Shown: positions 33,321 through 42,182 of the stretch, one piece after another | Layout of the letters: each line of letters begins with the position of its first letter | How positions within the stretch are numbered: the first letter of the stretch is position 1 | Origin: RGIG5579 sp045597125 | Lineage (GTDB): Bacteria > Bacillota > Clostridia > Oscillospirales > SIG627 | Direction: 5' to 3' | Length of the DNA stretch: 64,000 bases | Assembly (NCBI GenBank): GCA_045597125.1 | Contig: JAZODR010000031.1 | Coordinates: 41,723-105,722, forward strand | Made by a program: the position numbers and the translations under genes | Notes under the pieces: generated by a model | Told to the model about the DNA's origin: nothing | The model's database searches: none | Seen by the model: only the letters and a program-made list of their open reading frames with translations

Positions 33321-34222
33321 AAAGCGGAGTTCTTTGCCTTTATAAAGAAAAGGGATTTACTTCTCATGATGCCGTTGCGCAGGTGCGCCGTCTGTTTGCA
33401 ACGAAAAAGGTGGGACATACCGGTACACTGGATCCCCAAGCCACGGGGGTACTTCCCATACTGATCGGCAATGCGGTTAAGGCTTGTGATTTGTTGCCGG
33501 ACGAAGGGAAAACTTATCGAGCCACGGTTCGTTTCGGCTTGGAAACGGATACGGAGGATGTTTGGGGGAAGGTTTTGAGGGAAGATGCGCGTCGTCCCTC
33601 TCAATCTGCTTTAGATAAGGCTGCATCATCGTTTGTTGGTGAATATATGCAAATACCCCCTATGGTTTCCGCTGTAAAGATCGGCGGAAAAAAACTTTAT
33701 GAATATGCCCGTGAGGGAAAGGTAATTGACCGTCCTGCCCGCAGGGTTTTCGTACATGAATTTCATCTTTGCGATTATTCTGAAAGGGAAGCGAGCTTTG
33801 TGGCACAGGTGTCTAAGGGCACGTATATCCGAACCCTGCTTACCGATCTTTGTGCGCGTGTGGGTTGCATCGGTGCAATGAGTCAGTTGGAGCGTATCAA
33901 AAGCGGTTCTTTTCTCTTGGAGAACTGTGTAACCCTAAAAGAATTGGAAAAAATGTCCCGGGAGGAGAGGGAAGGGATGCTTGTGGAAACCGAGCATCTG
34001 TTTGCCGATTACCCCATTTGCAATTTGTCTGATTTTTACGGGAAACTCATTGCAAACGGCCAGGCTGTCACTTGCAATAAAGTCGGAATTTTCGACGAAA
34101 CTGAGGGAAAGCGTTATCGCTTGTATCGAAACGGTGCATTTTTCGCGTTGGGTCATTTGATTTGTATAGACGGCCAGTTGCGCCTTTTCAAAATTAAGGA
34201 TTTTCCCGCTGACAATTTGTAA
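33317..34222 (+). CDS. truB: tRNA pseudouridine-55 synthase TruB
   Basis: A 301-residue enzyme that isomerises U55 in the T loop of tRNAs. The catalytic Asp is in the motif GHTGTLDPQATGVLPI. Other marks are YEYAREGKVI and the SKGTYIRTL segment. GTG 33317 is chosen because AAGGAG (33305-33310) lies six bases before it and it overlaps the nrnA stop. Residues after ~235 are a PUA-like tail. The riboflavin kinase gene ribF, commonly next, is replaced by the nucleotidyltransferase fusion gene. Confidence 0.95.
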   Translation: MKSGVLCLYKEKGFTSHDAVAQVRRLFATKKVGHTGTLDPQATGVLPILIGNAVKACDLLPDEGKTYRATVRFGLETDTEDVWGKVLREDARRPSQSALDKAASSFVGEYMQIPPMVSAVKIGGKKLYEYAREGKVIDRPARRVFVHEFHLCDYSEREASFVAQVSKGTYIRTLLTDLCARVGCIGAMSQLERIKSGSFLLENCVTLKELEKMSREEREGMLVETEHLFADYPICNLSDFYGKLIANGQAVTCNKVGIFDETEGKRYRLYRNGAFFALGHLICIDGQLRLFKIKDFPADNL

Positions 34223-34289
34223 AGCCGGTCGAATAGATTCTTTCCTTTGAGGAGAAAATAGTGATATACTATTTTGCTCGGAGGAAATT

Positions 34290-36521
34290 ATGAAAGCTGT
34301 TATTTTAGCGGGAGGGCGAGGAGAACGTCTTCGCCCCATTACTGATTCCAGACCTAAGCCTTTGGTGCCTGTTTTGGCAAGACCTGTGATGGATTATTGT
34401 TTGTCTCTTTTGGCGCATCATGGGGTGACACGCGGGTACGTAACCACCCATTATCTGGCTGATCAGATTCGTCATCGCTATGGAGAGGAATCCTTCGGAA
34501 TTAGTCTTTCATATCATATGGAAAACAGACCGATGGGTACTTGCGGCGGAGTGAAACTTTTGGAAAAGGAACTGCTGTCGGAAGAATTGTTTTTGGTCAT
34601 GAGCGGAGATGCTCTTTGTGACTTCGATTTATCGGAGGCCATTCGCTTTCATCGGGAAAAGAGGGCGGATGTAACCGTGATTCTTTCCAGTGTAAAAACA
34701 CCTTTGGAATACGGTGTGGTGTTGCAGGATACCTTGAATCGTATTTTTGCATTTTCCGAAAAGCCTGATTGGTCGGAAACTCTTTCGGATCTGGCTAATA
34801 CAGGCGTATATATTTTGTCTCCTAAGGTTCTGGAAAAAGTTCCCGAGGGAGAAAACTTTGATTTTGCACAAGACCTGTTCCCGCTTTTGCTTCGAGAGGG
34901 TTATTCTCTCTATGGCTATAAGGATCGGGGATATTGGTGTGATATCGGGAAAATCCCGACTCTGTACCGTTGCAATCTGGACGTGTTGCAGGGGAAAGCC
35001 AAAACCTATCTGGACCCTGTTGGTAAAACCTTCAAAAGTGAAGATGGGGAAGGCTGTTATTTTGTATCTAACAGCGCCGTGGTGGAAGACGGTGCTGAAA
35101 TTCGGGAAAATACCATCGTGTCCCCTGAGGCTTATCTTGCCGAGGGTAGCCGAGCAAGCGGGGCAATTCTGATGGAAAAGACTGAATTGAAAAAAGGCGC
35201 TTCAGTTAAGGATGCGATTCTTTGTGAGAGGTGTCGTATCGGCGAGGATGCTCAGATCCCGCCGAATGCAGTGTTGGGTGCCGGAAGTGTGGCGGAATCG
35301 TCCGCAGCAGCCGTTTCGGGAAAAAGATATCCTGCTGAATCTCTCCTTTCCCGAAAAATACCCTTTTGTGAGGAAGGGATGGTCTTCACAGAAAAAGGCG
35401 CTGCTCGCGGAGATTTTCCCGGTCTTGATTATGAGGATGCAAAGAGACTGGGGTTTTCCCTTACCCGTCTGCACGGAGAGAGAATCGGTGTTTTGTGGGA
35501 TGAAAAGAATCGAGGAAGCGTCTATTTTGCCACTGCTTTGGCAGGTGGTGTGACCCTTGGCGGAGCACAGGCTCTGATGCTGGACCGGGGCACGGAGGAA
35601 ATGGCATCCTTTGCCGCCCAAGTTCTTTCTATTCCCGTAGTATTCGTGTCGTCTATGGGGGATCGGGGAGCATTTTTCGCCTTTGGCAAGGATGGATTTT
35701 TGTTCTTGCGGAAAGAGGTGCTCAAACTTTCTCGTTTTGCAGAAGAGGAGCTGCCTGAAAAGGCGACGGGAAACGTGGTTTATCGGGGAGATATCCGTGA
35801 TCGTTATCGCAATTCTCTGGAACGGAATATGGGTGCTGGAAAGGGAAGACGGATTGGATTTGCGGGACAGTTTACTCCGATTTTAAAGGAGGCTGCCATA
35901 AATGCAGGTTTTTCCGCATACAATGGAAGCAGGGGTGAAGGACTGTCTCTTGAGGTCTTTCACAATGAGGTAAAACTGTTTTTGGACGGCGAGCGACTGG
36001 CAGATACGGAAAAAATTCGTCTTTATATTTTGGAAAAGGAATTGCAGCAAGGAAGACGGCATTTTTCCTTGCCAAGAAATGCACCGCGATTGTTTGCCGA
36101 GCATATTTTGGCGCGTGGCGGCGCAGTGGAACGTTTTTCCGTGCATCCTACCTTGCGTGAGGAGGAGATGCCCAGAAGACAGGCATCTCATGATCGTTGG
36201 CTTTATGATAGTGCCCATCTTGCCGCGCGTTTGCTTTTCCATTTCGCTATGCTGAGAGAAGAGGAGTTTGTTCGCGAGTTGAAAAAGACCCCTGAGGTCT
36301 ATATTACCAGTCTTCGGTACGAACCGAAGGAGGACAATAAGGCAAGGCTTCTCGCTCTTTCGGGAAGTATTGCCGATAAAGGAAAGAAAGTCAGACTGGA
36401 GTCGGGCTTTTACGGAATGAAAATTATATCTGAAGCTACTGCTTTTGAAGCGGCTTTGGACAATGCATTTGAATATAGAGGAAAGTTAAATGAAATCGAA
36501 AAAAGACTTGGGAGAGGGTAA
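34290..36521 (+). CDS. Sugar-1-phosphate nucleotidyltransferase fused to a phosphohexomutase-like domain
   Basis: A 743-residue three-part protein. Residues 1 to ~235 are an NTP_transferase domain with LAGGRGERLRP and SRPKPLVPV, the nucleotide and sugar-binding loops, and MSGDALCDFD for metal binding. About 250-345 is a left-handed beta-helix with hexapeptide-like repeats. The rest has the order of a phosphomannomutase/phosphoglucomutase, but where the phosphoserine loop TASHNP is expected there is FVSSMGDRGAFF, so mutase activity is probably lost. The layout is that of cyanobacterial and archaeal mannose-1-phosphate guanylyltransferase/mutase fusions. It likely makes an NDP-sugar; the sugar is unknown. 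GGAGG precedes ATG 34290. Confidence 0.85.
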   Translation: MKAVILAGGRGERLRPITDSRPKPLVPVLARPVMDYCLSLLAHHGVTRGYVTTHYLADQIRHRYGEESFGISLSYHMENRPMGTCGGVKLLEKELLSEELFLVMSGDALCDFDLSEAIRFHREKRADVTVILSSVKTPLEYGVVLQDTLNRIFAFSEKPDWSETLSDLANTGVYILSPKVLEKVPEGENFDFAQDLFPLLLREGYSLYGYKDRGYWCDIGKIPTLYRCNLDVLQGKAKTYLDPVGKTFKSEDGEGCYFVSNSAVVEDGAEIRENTIVSPEAYLAEGSRASGAILMEKTELKKGASVKDAILCERCRIGEDAQIPPNAVLGAGSVAESSAAAVSGKRYPAESLLSRKIPFCEEGMVFTEKGAARGDFPGLDYEDAKRLGFSLTRLHGERIGVLWDEKNRGSVYFATALAGGVTLGGAQALMLDRGTEEMASFAAQVLSIPVVFVSSMGDRGAFFAFGKDGFLFLRKEVLKLSRFAEEELPEKATGNVVYRGDIRDRYRNSLERNMGAGKGRRIGFAGQFTPILKEAAINAGFSAYNGSRGEGLSLEVFHNEVKLFLDGERLADTEKIRLYILEKELQQGRRHFSLPRNAPRLFAEHILARGGAVERFSVHPTLREEEMPRRQASHDRWLYDSAHLAARLLFHFAMLREEEFVRELKKTPEVYITSLRYEPKEDNKARLLALSGSIADKGKKVRLESGFYGMKIISEATAFEAALDNAFEYRGKLNEIEKRLGRG

Positions 36522-38439
36522 GGCCCTCCCCGTACATAAGACGAAAAAGAACGAGATGAAAGAACAGAATCAAACCAATAATCGAAAGAAGAAAGCTGCC
36601 GGAAATCCTTTCCGTCGTCATACCAAAAACAAAAAGACTGGGAAGGGGAAACTGACGGTAGAGCAGGAGATCCTTCGTATGAGAGAAGAAGAAAAGAAAA
36701 ATGCCCCTCGTAAACAGCAAAAGCAGGGCTCTTCAACCGTTCCCCAAAAGAAGCCTCGCGCTGCAAGAGATATCGTTAAGGAAAAGCCTGTACGCGTGAT
36801 TCCCTTGGGCGGGCTGGGTGAAATCGGCAAGAATATGACCGTAGTAGAGACCGATCGGGATATGATTGTCATTGACTGCGGTATGGGCTTCCCCGATGAC
36901 GGAATGCCCGGCGTAGATCTTGTGATTCCCGATACTCAGTATTTGGAGGAGAATATCCACAAACTTCGCGGTATTTTTCTGACCCACGGACATGAGGATC
37001 ACATTGGAGCCATTCCTTATGTTTTGAGAAAGGTGAATGTTCCTCTTTTTGGCACTAAGCTCACCTTGGGCATCGTTGAAAACAAATTGATGGAATTTGG
37101 TCTTGATAAATGTACCGAGTTGCGCTATGTTGCTGCAGGTAAAACCGTTCGCGCCGGAGAATTTTCCGTGGAATTTGTTCGCGTTAATCACTCCATTGCA
37201 GATGCGGTTGCTTTTGCCATTCGCACCCCTGCGGGAAATATGGTGTTTACCGGAGACTTTAAAATTGATTCCACGCCTATTGATGGAGAAATGACCGATC
37301 TGACTCGCTTCGGCGAACTGGGGAGGGAAGGAGTCACTGCTTTGTTTTGTGATTCTACCAACTGTGAACGCCCCGGCTTTACTCCCAGTGAGCGTACCGT
37401 GGGTACCAGTTTGGAGCATATCTTTCACGAAAATACCAAGCGTGTGGTAGTGGCAACCTTCTCTTCCAATATCCACCGTGTTCAGCAGATTATTGATGCC
37501 AGTGTCAAGCATCACAGAGCGGTTTGTATTTTGGGAAGAAGTATGATCAATATCGTCAATACTGCTTCCAAACTCGGATATATGAAGATTCCTAAAGGTA
37601 CGCTGATTGAGCCTGAGGAGATTCGCAAATTTGCCCCCAGAAACGTGACGTTGATTACCACAGGTAGTCAAGGTGAGGCGATGAGCGCTCTTTCCCGTAT
37701 GGCCTTTGGAACTCACGGACAGGTGAAACTTACCCCCGATGATATGGTGGTTATTTCCGCTCATCCCATTCCGGGAAACGAAAAGACCATTACGGGCATT
37801 ATCAATGAATTGATGAAAAAGCAAGTTTCCGTGGTGTATGATCGTATCGCAGAGGTACATGTATCCGGACACGCTTGTCAGGAGGAGATCAAGATGATCT
37901 TTGCTTTGACCAAGCCTCGCTTTTTTATGCCTGTTCACGGGGAATATAAGCATCTGGCACAAAACGCATCTTTGGCTGAGTATGCGGGAATTCCTAAGGA
38001 AAACATCTTTATTTCCGAGATTGGCAAGATTCTGGAATTTTCCGACGGCGGAAAAAATGCTCGCTTTCACGGAAGCGTTCCTGCAGGAATGCTTTTGGTA
38101 GACGGTCTTGGTGTAGGGGATGTGGGAAGTGTGGTTCTCCACGATAGAAAACTTCTTTCTGAGGAAGGTATTATTACCGTGGTTGCCGCGGTGGATTCTT
38201 ACGGCAAATTCTTGGTGGGCGACGTGCAGATCATTACTCGCGGTTTTGTTTACGTTCGGGAAAACGAGGATTTGATGGAAGAGATTCGTACCGTAGCACA
38301 AAGAGCCTTGGAACAGGCATTGGACAACGGTTTGGATTTTGCATCTGTCAAAATGCGCACAAAGGATGAGATTGCCAAATTCCTGTTTGGCAGAATTCGC
38401 CGCCGTCCTATGATTCTTCCTGTAATCGTAGAAACTTAA
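36490..38439 (+). CDS. rnj: Ribonuclease J
   Basis: A 649-residue metallo-beta-lactamase/beta-CASP RNase with endo- and 5'-3' exonuclease activity, central to mRNA turnover and rRNA processing in Bacillota. Metal motifs THGHEDHIGA and HPIPGNEKTI are clear, and the beta-CASP SGHACQEEIK motif and C-terminal domain are present. The first ~95 residues are an unusually long, very basic Lys/Arg/Gln-rich tail absent from Bacillus RNase J1 (555 aa), probably an RNA- or protein-binding extension. ATG 36490 has GAGG nine bases upstream and lies inside the previous gene's end (32-base overlap). Confidence 0.95.
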   Translation: MKSKKDLGEGKALPVHKTKKNEMKEQNQTNNRKKKAAGNPFRRHTKNKKTGKGKLTVEQEILRMREEEKKNAPRKQQKQGSSTVPQKKPRAARDIVKEKPVRVIPLGGLGEIGKNMTVVETDRDMIVIDCGMGFPDDGMPGVDLVIPDTQYLEENIHKLRGIFLTHGHEDHIGAIPYVLRKVNVPLFGTKLTLGIVENKLMEFGLDKCTELRYVAAGKTVRAGEFSVEFVRVNHSIADAVAFAIRTPAGNMVFTGDFKIDSTPIDGEMTDLTRFGELGREGVTALFCDSTNCERPGFTPSERTVGTSLEHIFHENTKRVVVATFSSNIHRVQQIIDASVKHHRAVCILGRSMINIVNTASKLGYMKIPKGTLIEPEEIRKFAPRNVTLITTGSQGEAMSALSRMAFGTHGQVKLTPDDMVVISAHPIPGNEKTITGIINELMKKQVSVVYDRIAEVHVSGHACQEEIKMIFALTKPRFFMPVHGEYKHLAQNASLAEYAGIPKENIFISEIGKILEFSDGGKNARFHGSVPAGMLLVDGLGVGDVGSVVLHDRKLLSEEGIITVVAAVDSYGKFLVGDVQIITRGFVYVRENEDLMEEIRTVAQRALEQALDNGLDFASVKMRTKDEIAKFLFGRIRRRPMILPVIVET

Positions 38440-38443
38440 GATA

Positions 38444-38482
38444 AAAAAACCCTTTCTGCTCTTGTGGCGGAAAGGGTTTTTT
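38444..38482 (+). terminator. Intrinsic terminator after the RNase J gene
   Basis: A 13-bp stem (38444-38456 with 38470-38482) with A-rich left and T6 right arm. Confidence 0.88.
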
Positions 38483-38495
38483 GAAGGAGAATTTT

Positions 38496-38513
38496 ATGAA
38501 AAATAACCAATAA
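38496..38513 (+). other. Five-codon mini-ORF with strong ribosome site
   Basis: AAGGAG (38484-38489) is followed six bases later by ATG and four sense codons (MKNNQ) before TAA. It sits just after a terminator and upstream of the next promoter. It is most likely a decayed gene start or a chance match. Confidence 0.25.
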
Positions 38514-38541
38514 ACTCTCCCTAAAATATACATAAAAACGC

Positions 38542-38570
38542 TTGATTTTTCTGTATATCTATGGTAGAAT
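38542..38570 (+). promoter_or_regulatory. Promoter of the large secreted protein gene
   Basis: TTGATT (38542-38547) and TAGAAT (38565-38570), spacer 17, 62 bases before the start codon. Confidence 0.7.
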
Positions 38571-38631
38571 CAATTGTAAATATATAAAATCGGTTTGGTG
38601 TATTCAATCAAACTTGGAAAGGGAAAGAATT

Positions 38632-41322
38632 ATGAAAAATAGAATTCTTGCTTTGGTGCTTGCTTTTGCAACGGTGATTGGTCTTGTACCCGTTGTTGCA
38701 TCTGCCGTTCCCTATACTCCCTCTGCCAATGCGTGGAAGGATTTTGGCCAACAGCATATTTATTTGTATGAAGTAACAAAAGGAGAGGCTGCGCCCAAAA
38801 TGGACGGTTTTGTAACCGATTCCGATGGATACGGAAAGCCTGTTGCTACGTACGGATTCCGTTACTGCACCACTGCGGAGTATGTAACGCCGGCTCTGGA
38901 AAAAAGACCTGAGTTTAAACTTCGCAATGACGGTACTTACTACGTATTTCCTACCCAGGACTCTCCTCAGGAAGTTTGGGATACCATTCAGAGCTTTGAA
39001 AGTGATAGCCCCTACGGTTATATTTGGTCCTACTGGGTTCCTGCCACTTCTTTCGCTGCTACCGGTACGTATTATTACCAGAATCCTCATACCTTGGCAT
39101 TTGGAAATGCTTATCATGTAACAGCCGATACCTTTAAGGAGTATGCTGTTCGCAGCGCGGATAATCATCTGGTTCTTCATAATGCCGCAGCCTTGAAAGA
39201 AGAGCCTGTCGATTGGCAGAAGAACTACGCAAATTACTTTTATAGACCCACCGGTTCCAGCTATTACGAACCCGCTGAGGCCGGCGAAGACGGAAAGGCA
39301 CCTGATTTTTCCGCTAAGACTTATTACTCCGGTGAAAAAATCGTGGTGAATCAATTGTTTCAGAAGAATGAGGGTTCCCAAAATGCTGTTGCTACCGTTG
39401 CAGCGTTGAAGAAAGGTCACGTGATTCTTCCCGAGAAGATGAATCTTTATATGCGGTACAACGACACGTATTTGTATTATGCTCTTGAGATGACGGAAAT
39501 GAAGCATATTACTGCATATTACCGTGATACTTATTTTTATGGTACTACCATGAGTAATATACCCGCTGTTTTTGCCAATGCCAACGATTACAGTGGTTAT
39601 ATTGAAAAGTCTAATTACGACGGTAAGGACGCCACTATGACTCTTTCCGCTACGATCCGTTCTTATATCAATGCTGCTACCAACGTAAAGAGTACCTTGA
39701 ACATTCTTAGAAAATATGGAGATTTGGAAGCGACTGCCATCGGCGACGTAACAAAAGTTGGAGTTGACTACAATGTGACCCATAAGCCTTATGTGCCTCC
39801 CGTAAAGGAAGAGGTTGAAGAAGATCCTTTTGGCGATTTCGGTATGATGGAGGAATTCGAGGAGGGAGAAGATCTGACCTCCGGTAGTTACGGTACCACT
39901 ACTTACGAGCGCCGTATTCCTTGGAAGGTGCTCAACGGTAAGTATAATCCAAATACTTCCGCCACTGCAGTTCCCGAAATGTTCACTGCTCTTAACTACG
40001 TTACCCTTGAGAACAGCTTTGGTGGCGATGCGTTTTACTTCAATTTCTCCATTCCTCGTGAAGCAAGAATGCTTGCCAGCCGCAGCAGTAGCTATGACAG
40101 AGTTTTCCATACGATGAGATATTTCCACAGAGACGGTTTGACCGAGGGTGAGGCTTACGGTACTTACAACTGGCTTTGGGCGACAATGTCTTCTACCTAC
40201 GGCGCTTGGGAACCTTACGTAACCGACTATGAGACCATCACCTCCAGAAAAGCCACATCGATTTCTCACTATCCCTTTACTTATTTCACTGCTGGTCAGG
40301 AAGCGCCCGACGGATATATTCAGCCTTCGTATCACGGGGCTAATATACGTGCTGACGGTGCTGAAAACCAAAAGATGCGTATTCAGATTAATGTTCCTAA
40401 GACCGATAAGGAAATTGAGGAGATCGGTGCAATTATTGCTCCTACCGAGGCTGCAAGAAGAACCCAGCTGAAGCTTGGTATGGATTCTATTGCATACCAT
40501 GCTGAGGATTTCCCTGTCCTCACCGGTGTTTTGGAAGATGGCTCGTGGATCAATATGACGACCGATGCTGATAAGTATTTTGCTGTGAGTGCGACGCCCA
40601 ATGATTCTGACTCTTTTGCTTCTATGGATCAGTACGGCGGAAAGACTACCGGTGTTTATACAGTCTATACGTTAGCTGCAGACCTTGAAAAGACTGAGAA
40701 AAATATTGATCCCGAAACCGGAGCAGAACTTGGAACCCTTTATTCTGTTGTATTTGGTGGTCCCGGCGGTGAAGGACTGTTCCACGACTTCGATGATTAC
40801 TTTACTTTCTATACCATTCGTCCCTATATCATTTATAAGGATGGTACGGTGGTTTACGGTGAGCACGAGTACAAGAGCATTTATTATATTGCTTGTTGGT
40901 TGATTCAGGATATGCTTTCCGATTACAACGAGCAGGTTACCGGTGATACTGCAGTAGATATTCAGTATAATATGAATGAAATGTATCTTGCTACCGTTAA
41001 GGATGCTGAAGGCAACGTTTTGACAACTCCTTCCGGCGAGAGCATTTATGTTCCTACTACGTTTGCAACATCGAGCTATTCACCTTATTGTGGCGGTAGT
41101 GAGAGATCTTTGTACTACAATGATGAAGCGAGACTGTTGGTTTTCCGTTGGTTTGCAGTTCGTTTGATTAATCGTTCTAATAGCTCTTCGCTTCGTCCTG
41201 AGTATTACGAGGATTTTCATCCTGATGTGAAGGTACTTGTTGAACAGTACGTACAGATGTTTGAAAATATTTGGAACATTATCATTCAGTGTGAAAACAC
41301 GCGATACATCGAAATGAGATAA
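38632..41322 (+). CDS. Large secreted protein of unknown function
   Basis: An 896-residue exported protein. A classical signal peptide (about 1-26, cut after VVASA) is followed by a region beginning PKMDGFVTDSDG and a later MNLYMRYNDTYLYYALEM segment, which resembles the beta-sandwich opening of CBM9-like or DOMON-type carbohydrate-binding domains; this is a pattern judgement. Near residue 400 is a very acidic linker (EEVEEDPFGDFG, then MMEEFEEGED). The rest is rich in Tyr, Thr and Ser. No LPXTG or NPQTN sorting signal, S-layer homology repeats or membrane anchor is seen, and few Cys are present. It has its own promoter and terminator and may be abundant and surface-released. Function is unknown. 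Confidence 0.7.
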   Translation: MKNRILALVLAFATVIGLVPVVASAVPYTPSANAWKDFGQQHIYLYEVTKGEAAPKMDGFVTDSDGYGKPVATYGFRYCTTAEYVTPALEKRPEFKLRNDGTYYVFPTQDSPQEVWDTIQSFESDSPYGYIWSYWVPATSFAATGTYYYQNPHTLAFGNAYHVTADTFKEYAVRSADNHLVLHNAAALKEEPVDWQKNYANYFYRPTGSSYYEPAEAGEDGKAPDFSAKTYYSGEKIVVNQLFQKNEGSQNAVATVAALKKGHVILPEKMNLYMRYNDTYLYYALEMTEMKHITAYYRDTYFYGTTMSNIPAVFANANDYSGYIEKSNYDGKDATMTLSATIRSYINAATNVKSTLNILRKYGDLEATAIGDVTKVGVDYNVTHKPYVPPVKEEVEEDPFGDFGMMEEFEEGEDLTSGSYGTTTYERRIPWKVLNGKYNPNTSATAVPEMFTALNYVTLENSFGGDAFYFNFSIPREARMLASRSSSYDRVFHTMRYFHRDGLTEGEAYGTYNWLWATMSSTYGAWEPYVTDYETITSRKATSISHYPFTYFTAGQEAPDGYIQPSYHGANIRADGAENQKMRIQINVPKTDKEIEEIGAIIAPTEAARRTQLKLGMDSIAYHAEDFPVLTGVLEDGSWINMTTDADKYFAVSATPNDSDSFASMDQYGGKTTGVYTVYTLAADLEKTEKNIDPETGAELGTLYSVVFGGPGGEGLFHDFDDYFTFYTIRPYIIYKDGTVVYGEHEYKSIYYIACWLIQDMLSDYNEQVTGDTAVDIQYNMNEMYLATVKDAEGNVLTTPSGESIYVPTTFATSSYSPYCGGSERSLYYNDEARLLVFRWFAVRLINRSNSSSLRPEYYEDFHPDVKVLVEQYVQMFENIWNIIIQCENTRYIEMR

Positions 41323-41325
41323 CAA

Positions 41326-41359
41326 AAAAAGGAATTCGACGAAAGTCGAATTCCTTTTT
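41326..41359. terminator. Bidirectional terminator between the secreted protein gene and mscS-like gene
   Basis: A 15-bp perfect stem (41326-41340 with 41345-41359) closes a GAAA tetraloop with A- and T-rich flanks, lying between converging genes. Confidence 0.92.
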
Positions 41360-41360
41360 G

Positions 41361-42167
41361 TTATTGATGTATGTGAACGTTCATTTTAGGCTGAGGGCCT
41401 TGAATTTGTAGCTTTTCCAGAGCATCTTTAGTTCTTTCTAAAAGATCGGAGCGTACCGTCCAATAATCTTCACGGTTGCACCATACACGTAGAGAGAAAA
41501 CTAAGGCGGTATTTTCTTGGCGTACGAGTCTGGCATCGGGAGCGGGAGTATCCAAAACTAAATCGTGTTGTTGGGCAAGTACGGTCAGGATTTTTTTCAT
41601 GCGCTCGGTATCGGTTCCAAGAGCGACGGAGAATTCCAAATCTACGCGGCGAGTTTTTTCAGCGGAGAAATTGGTAATTACGGAATTTATCAAGGTAGAG
41701 TTGGGGATGTTGATGTCTTTGTTATCAGGGGTAACCAGTCGCGAGGAAAGCAGGTTGATCTCTTTGACAGTTCCTTCTTTTCCGTTTGCTTCAATGTAGT
41801 CATTTACATGGAAGGGATGGAAAATCAGAAGCATGATGCCACCTGCAAAGTTGGAAAGGCTTCCTTGCAGAGCCAGACCAATGGCAAGACCGCAGGAGCC
41901 TACGATGGCAACCACGTTTGTCATGGGAACTCCCAGATTTGCCGCAACGGTGAGAATCAGAACTACCTTTAAAATTATGGAAATACAGGTGGTGATGAAG
42001 CCTTGCGCTCCGGGATCAACTTTGGCAAAGTGACGGTTTTTGCGAATCAGTTTTATCAAAAAGCCAATCAAATACCAGCAAAGAATGAGCAAAATAATAG
42101 AGCAAACAATCTTGATTCCGCTTGTGGCAACAAACTCGCCGAGTTTTTCCAGTAAAGATTTTAACAT
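41361..42167 (-). CDS. MscS family mechanosensitive channel
   Basis: A 268-residue membrane protein of the small-conductance mechanosensitive channel family, which opens under hypo-osmotic shock. Three hydrophobic segments occur in the first ~120 residues, with the pore-lining helix GLAIGLALQGSLSNFAGG and then FHVNDYIEANGKEGTV, the start of the MscS beta domain. The C-terminal alpha/beta region is full length. It lies 15 bases after recG on the same strand. Confidence 0.93.
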   Translation of the reverse strand: MLKSLLEKLGEFVATSGIKIVCSIILLILCWYLIGFLIKLIRKNRHFAKVDPGAQGFITTCISIILKVVLILTVAANLGVPMTNVVAIVGSCGLAIGLALQGSLSNFAGGIMLLIFHPFHVNDYIEANGKEGTVKEINLLSSRLVTPDNKDINIPNSTLINSVITNFSAEKTRRVDLEFSVALGTDTERMKKILTVLAQQHDLVLDTPAPDARLVRQENTALVFSLRVWCNREDYWTVRSDLLERTKDALEKLQIQGPQPKMNVHIHQ

Positions 42168-42182
42168 AACAATCTCCTTTTT

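Noticed and set aside
36733..38301. 522-codon open frame on the minus strand
   Set aside because: Antisense shadow of the RNase J gene with no domain or ribosome site.
38608..40500. 630-codon open frame on the minus strand
   Set aside because: Antisense shadow of the secreted protein gene, which has promoter, ribosome site and signal peptide; the minus frame has none.
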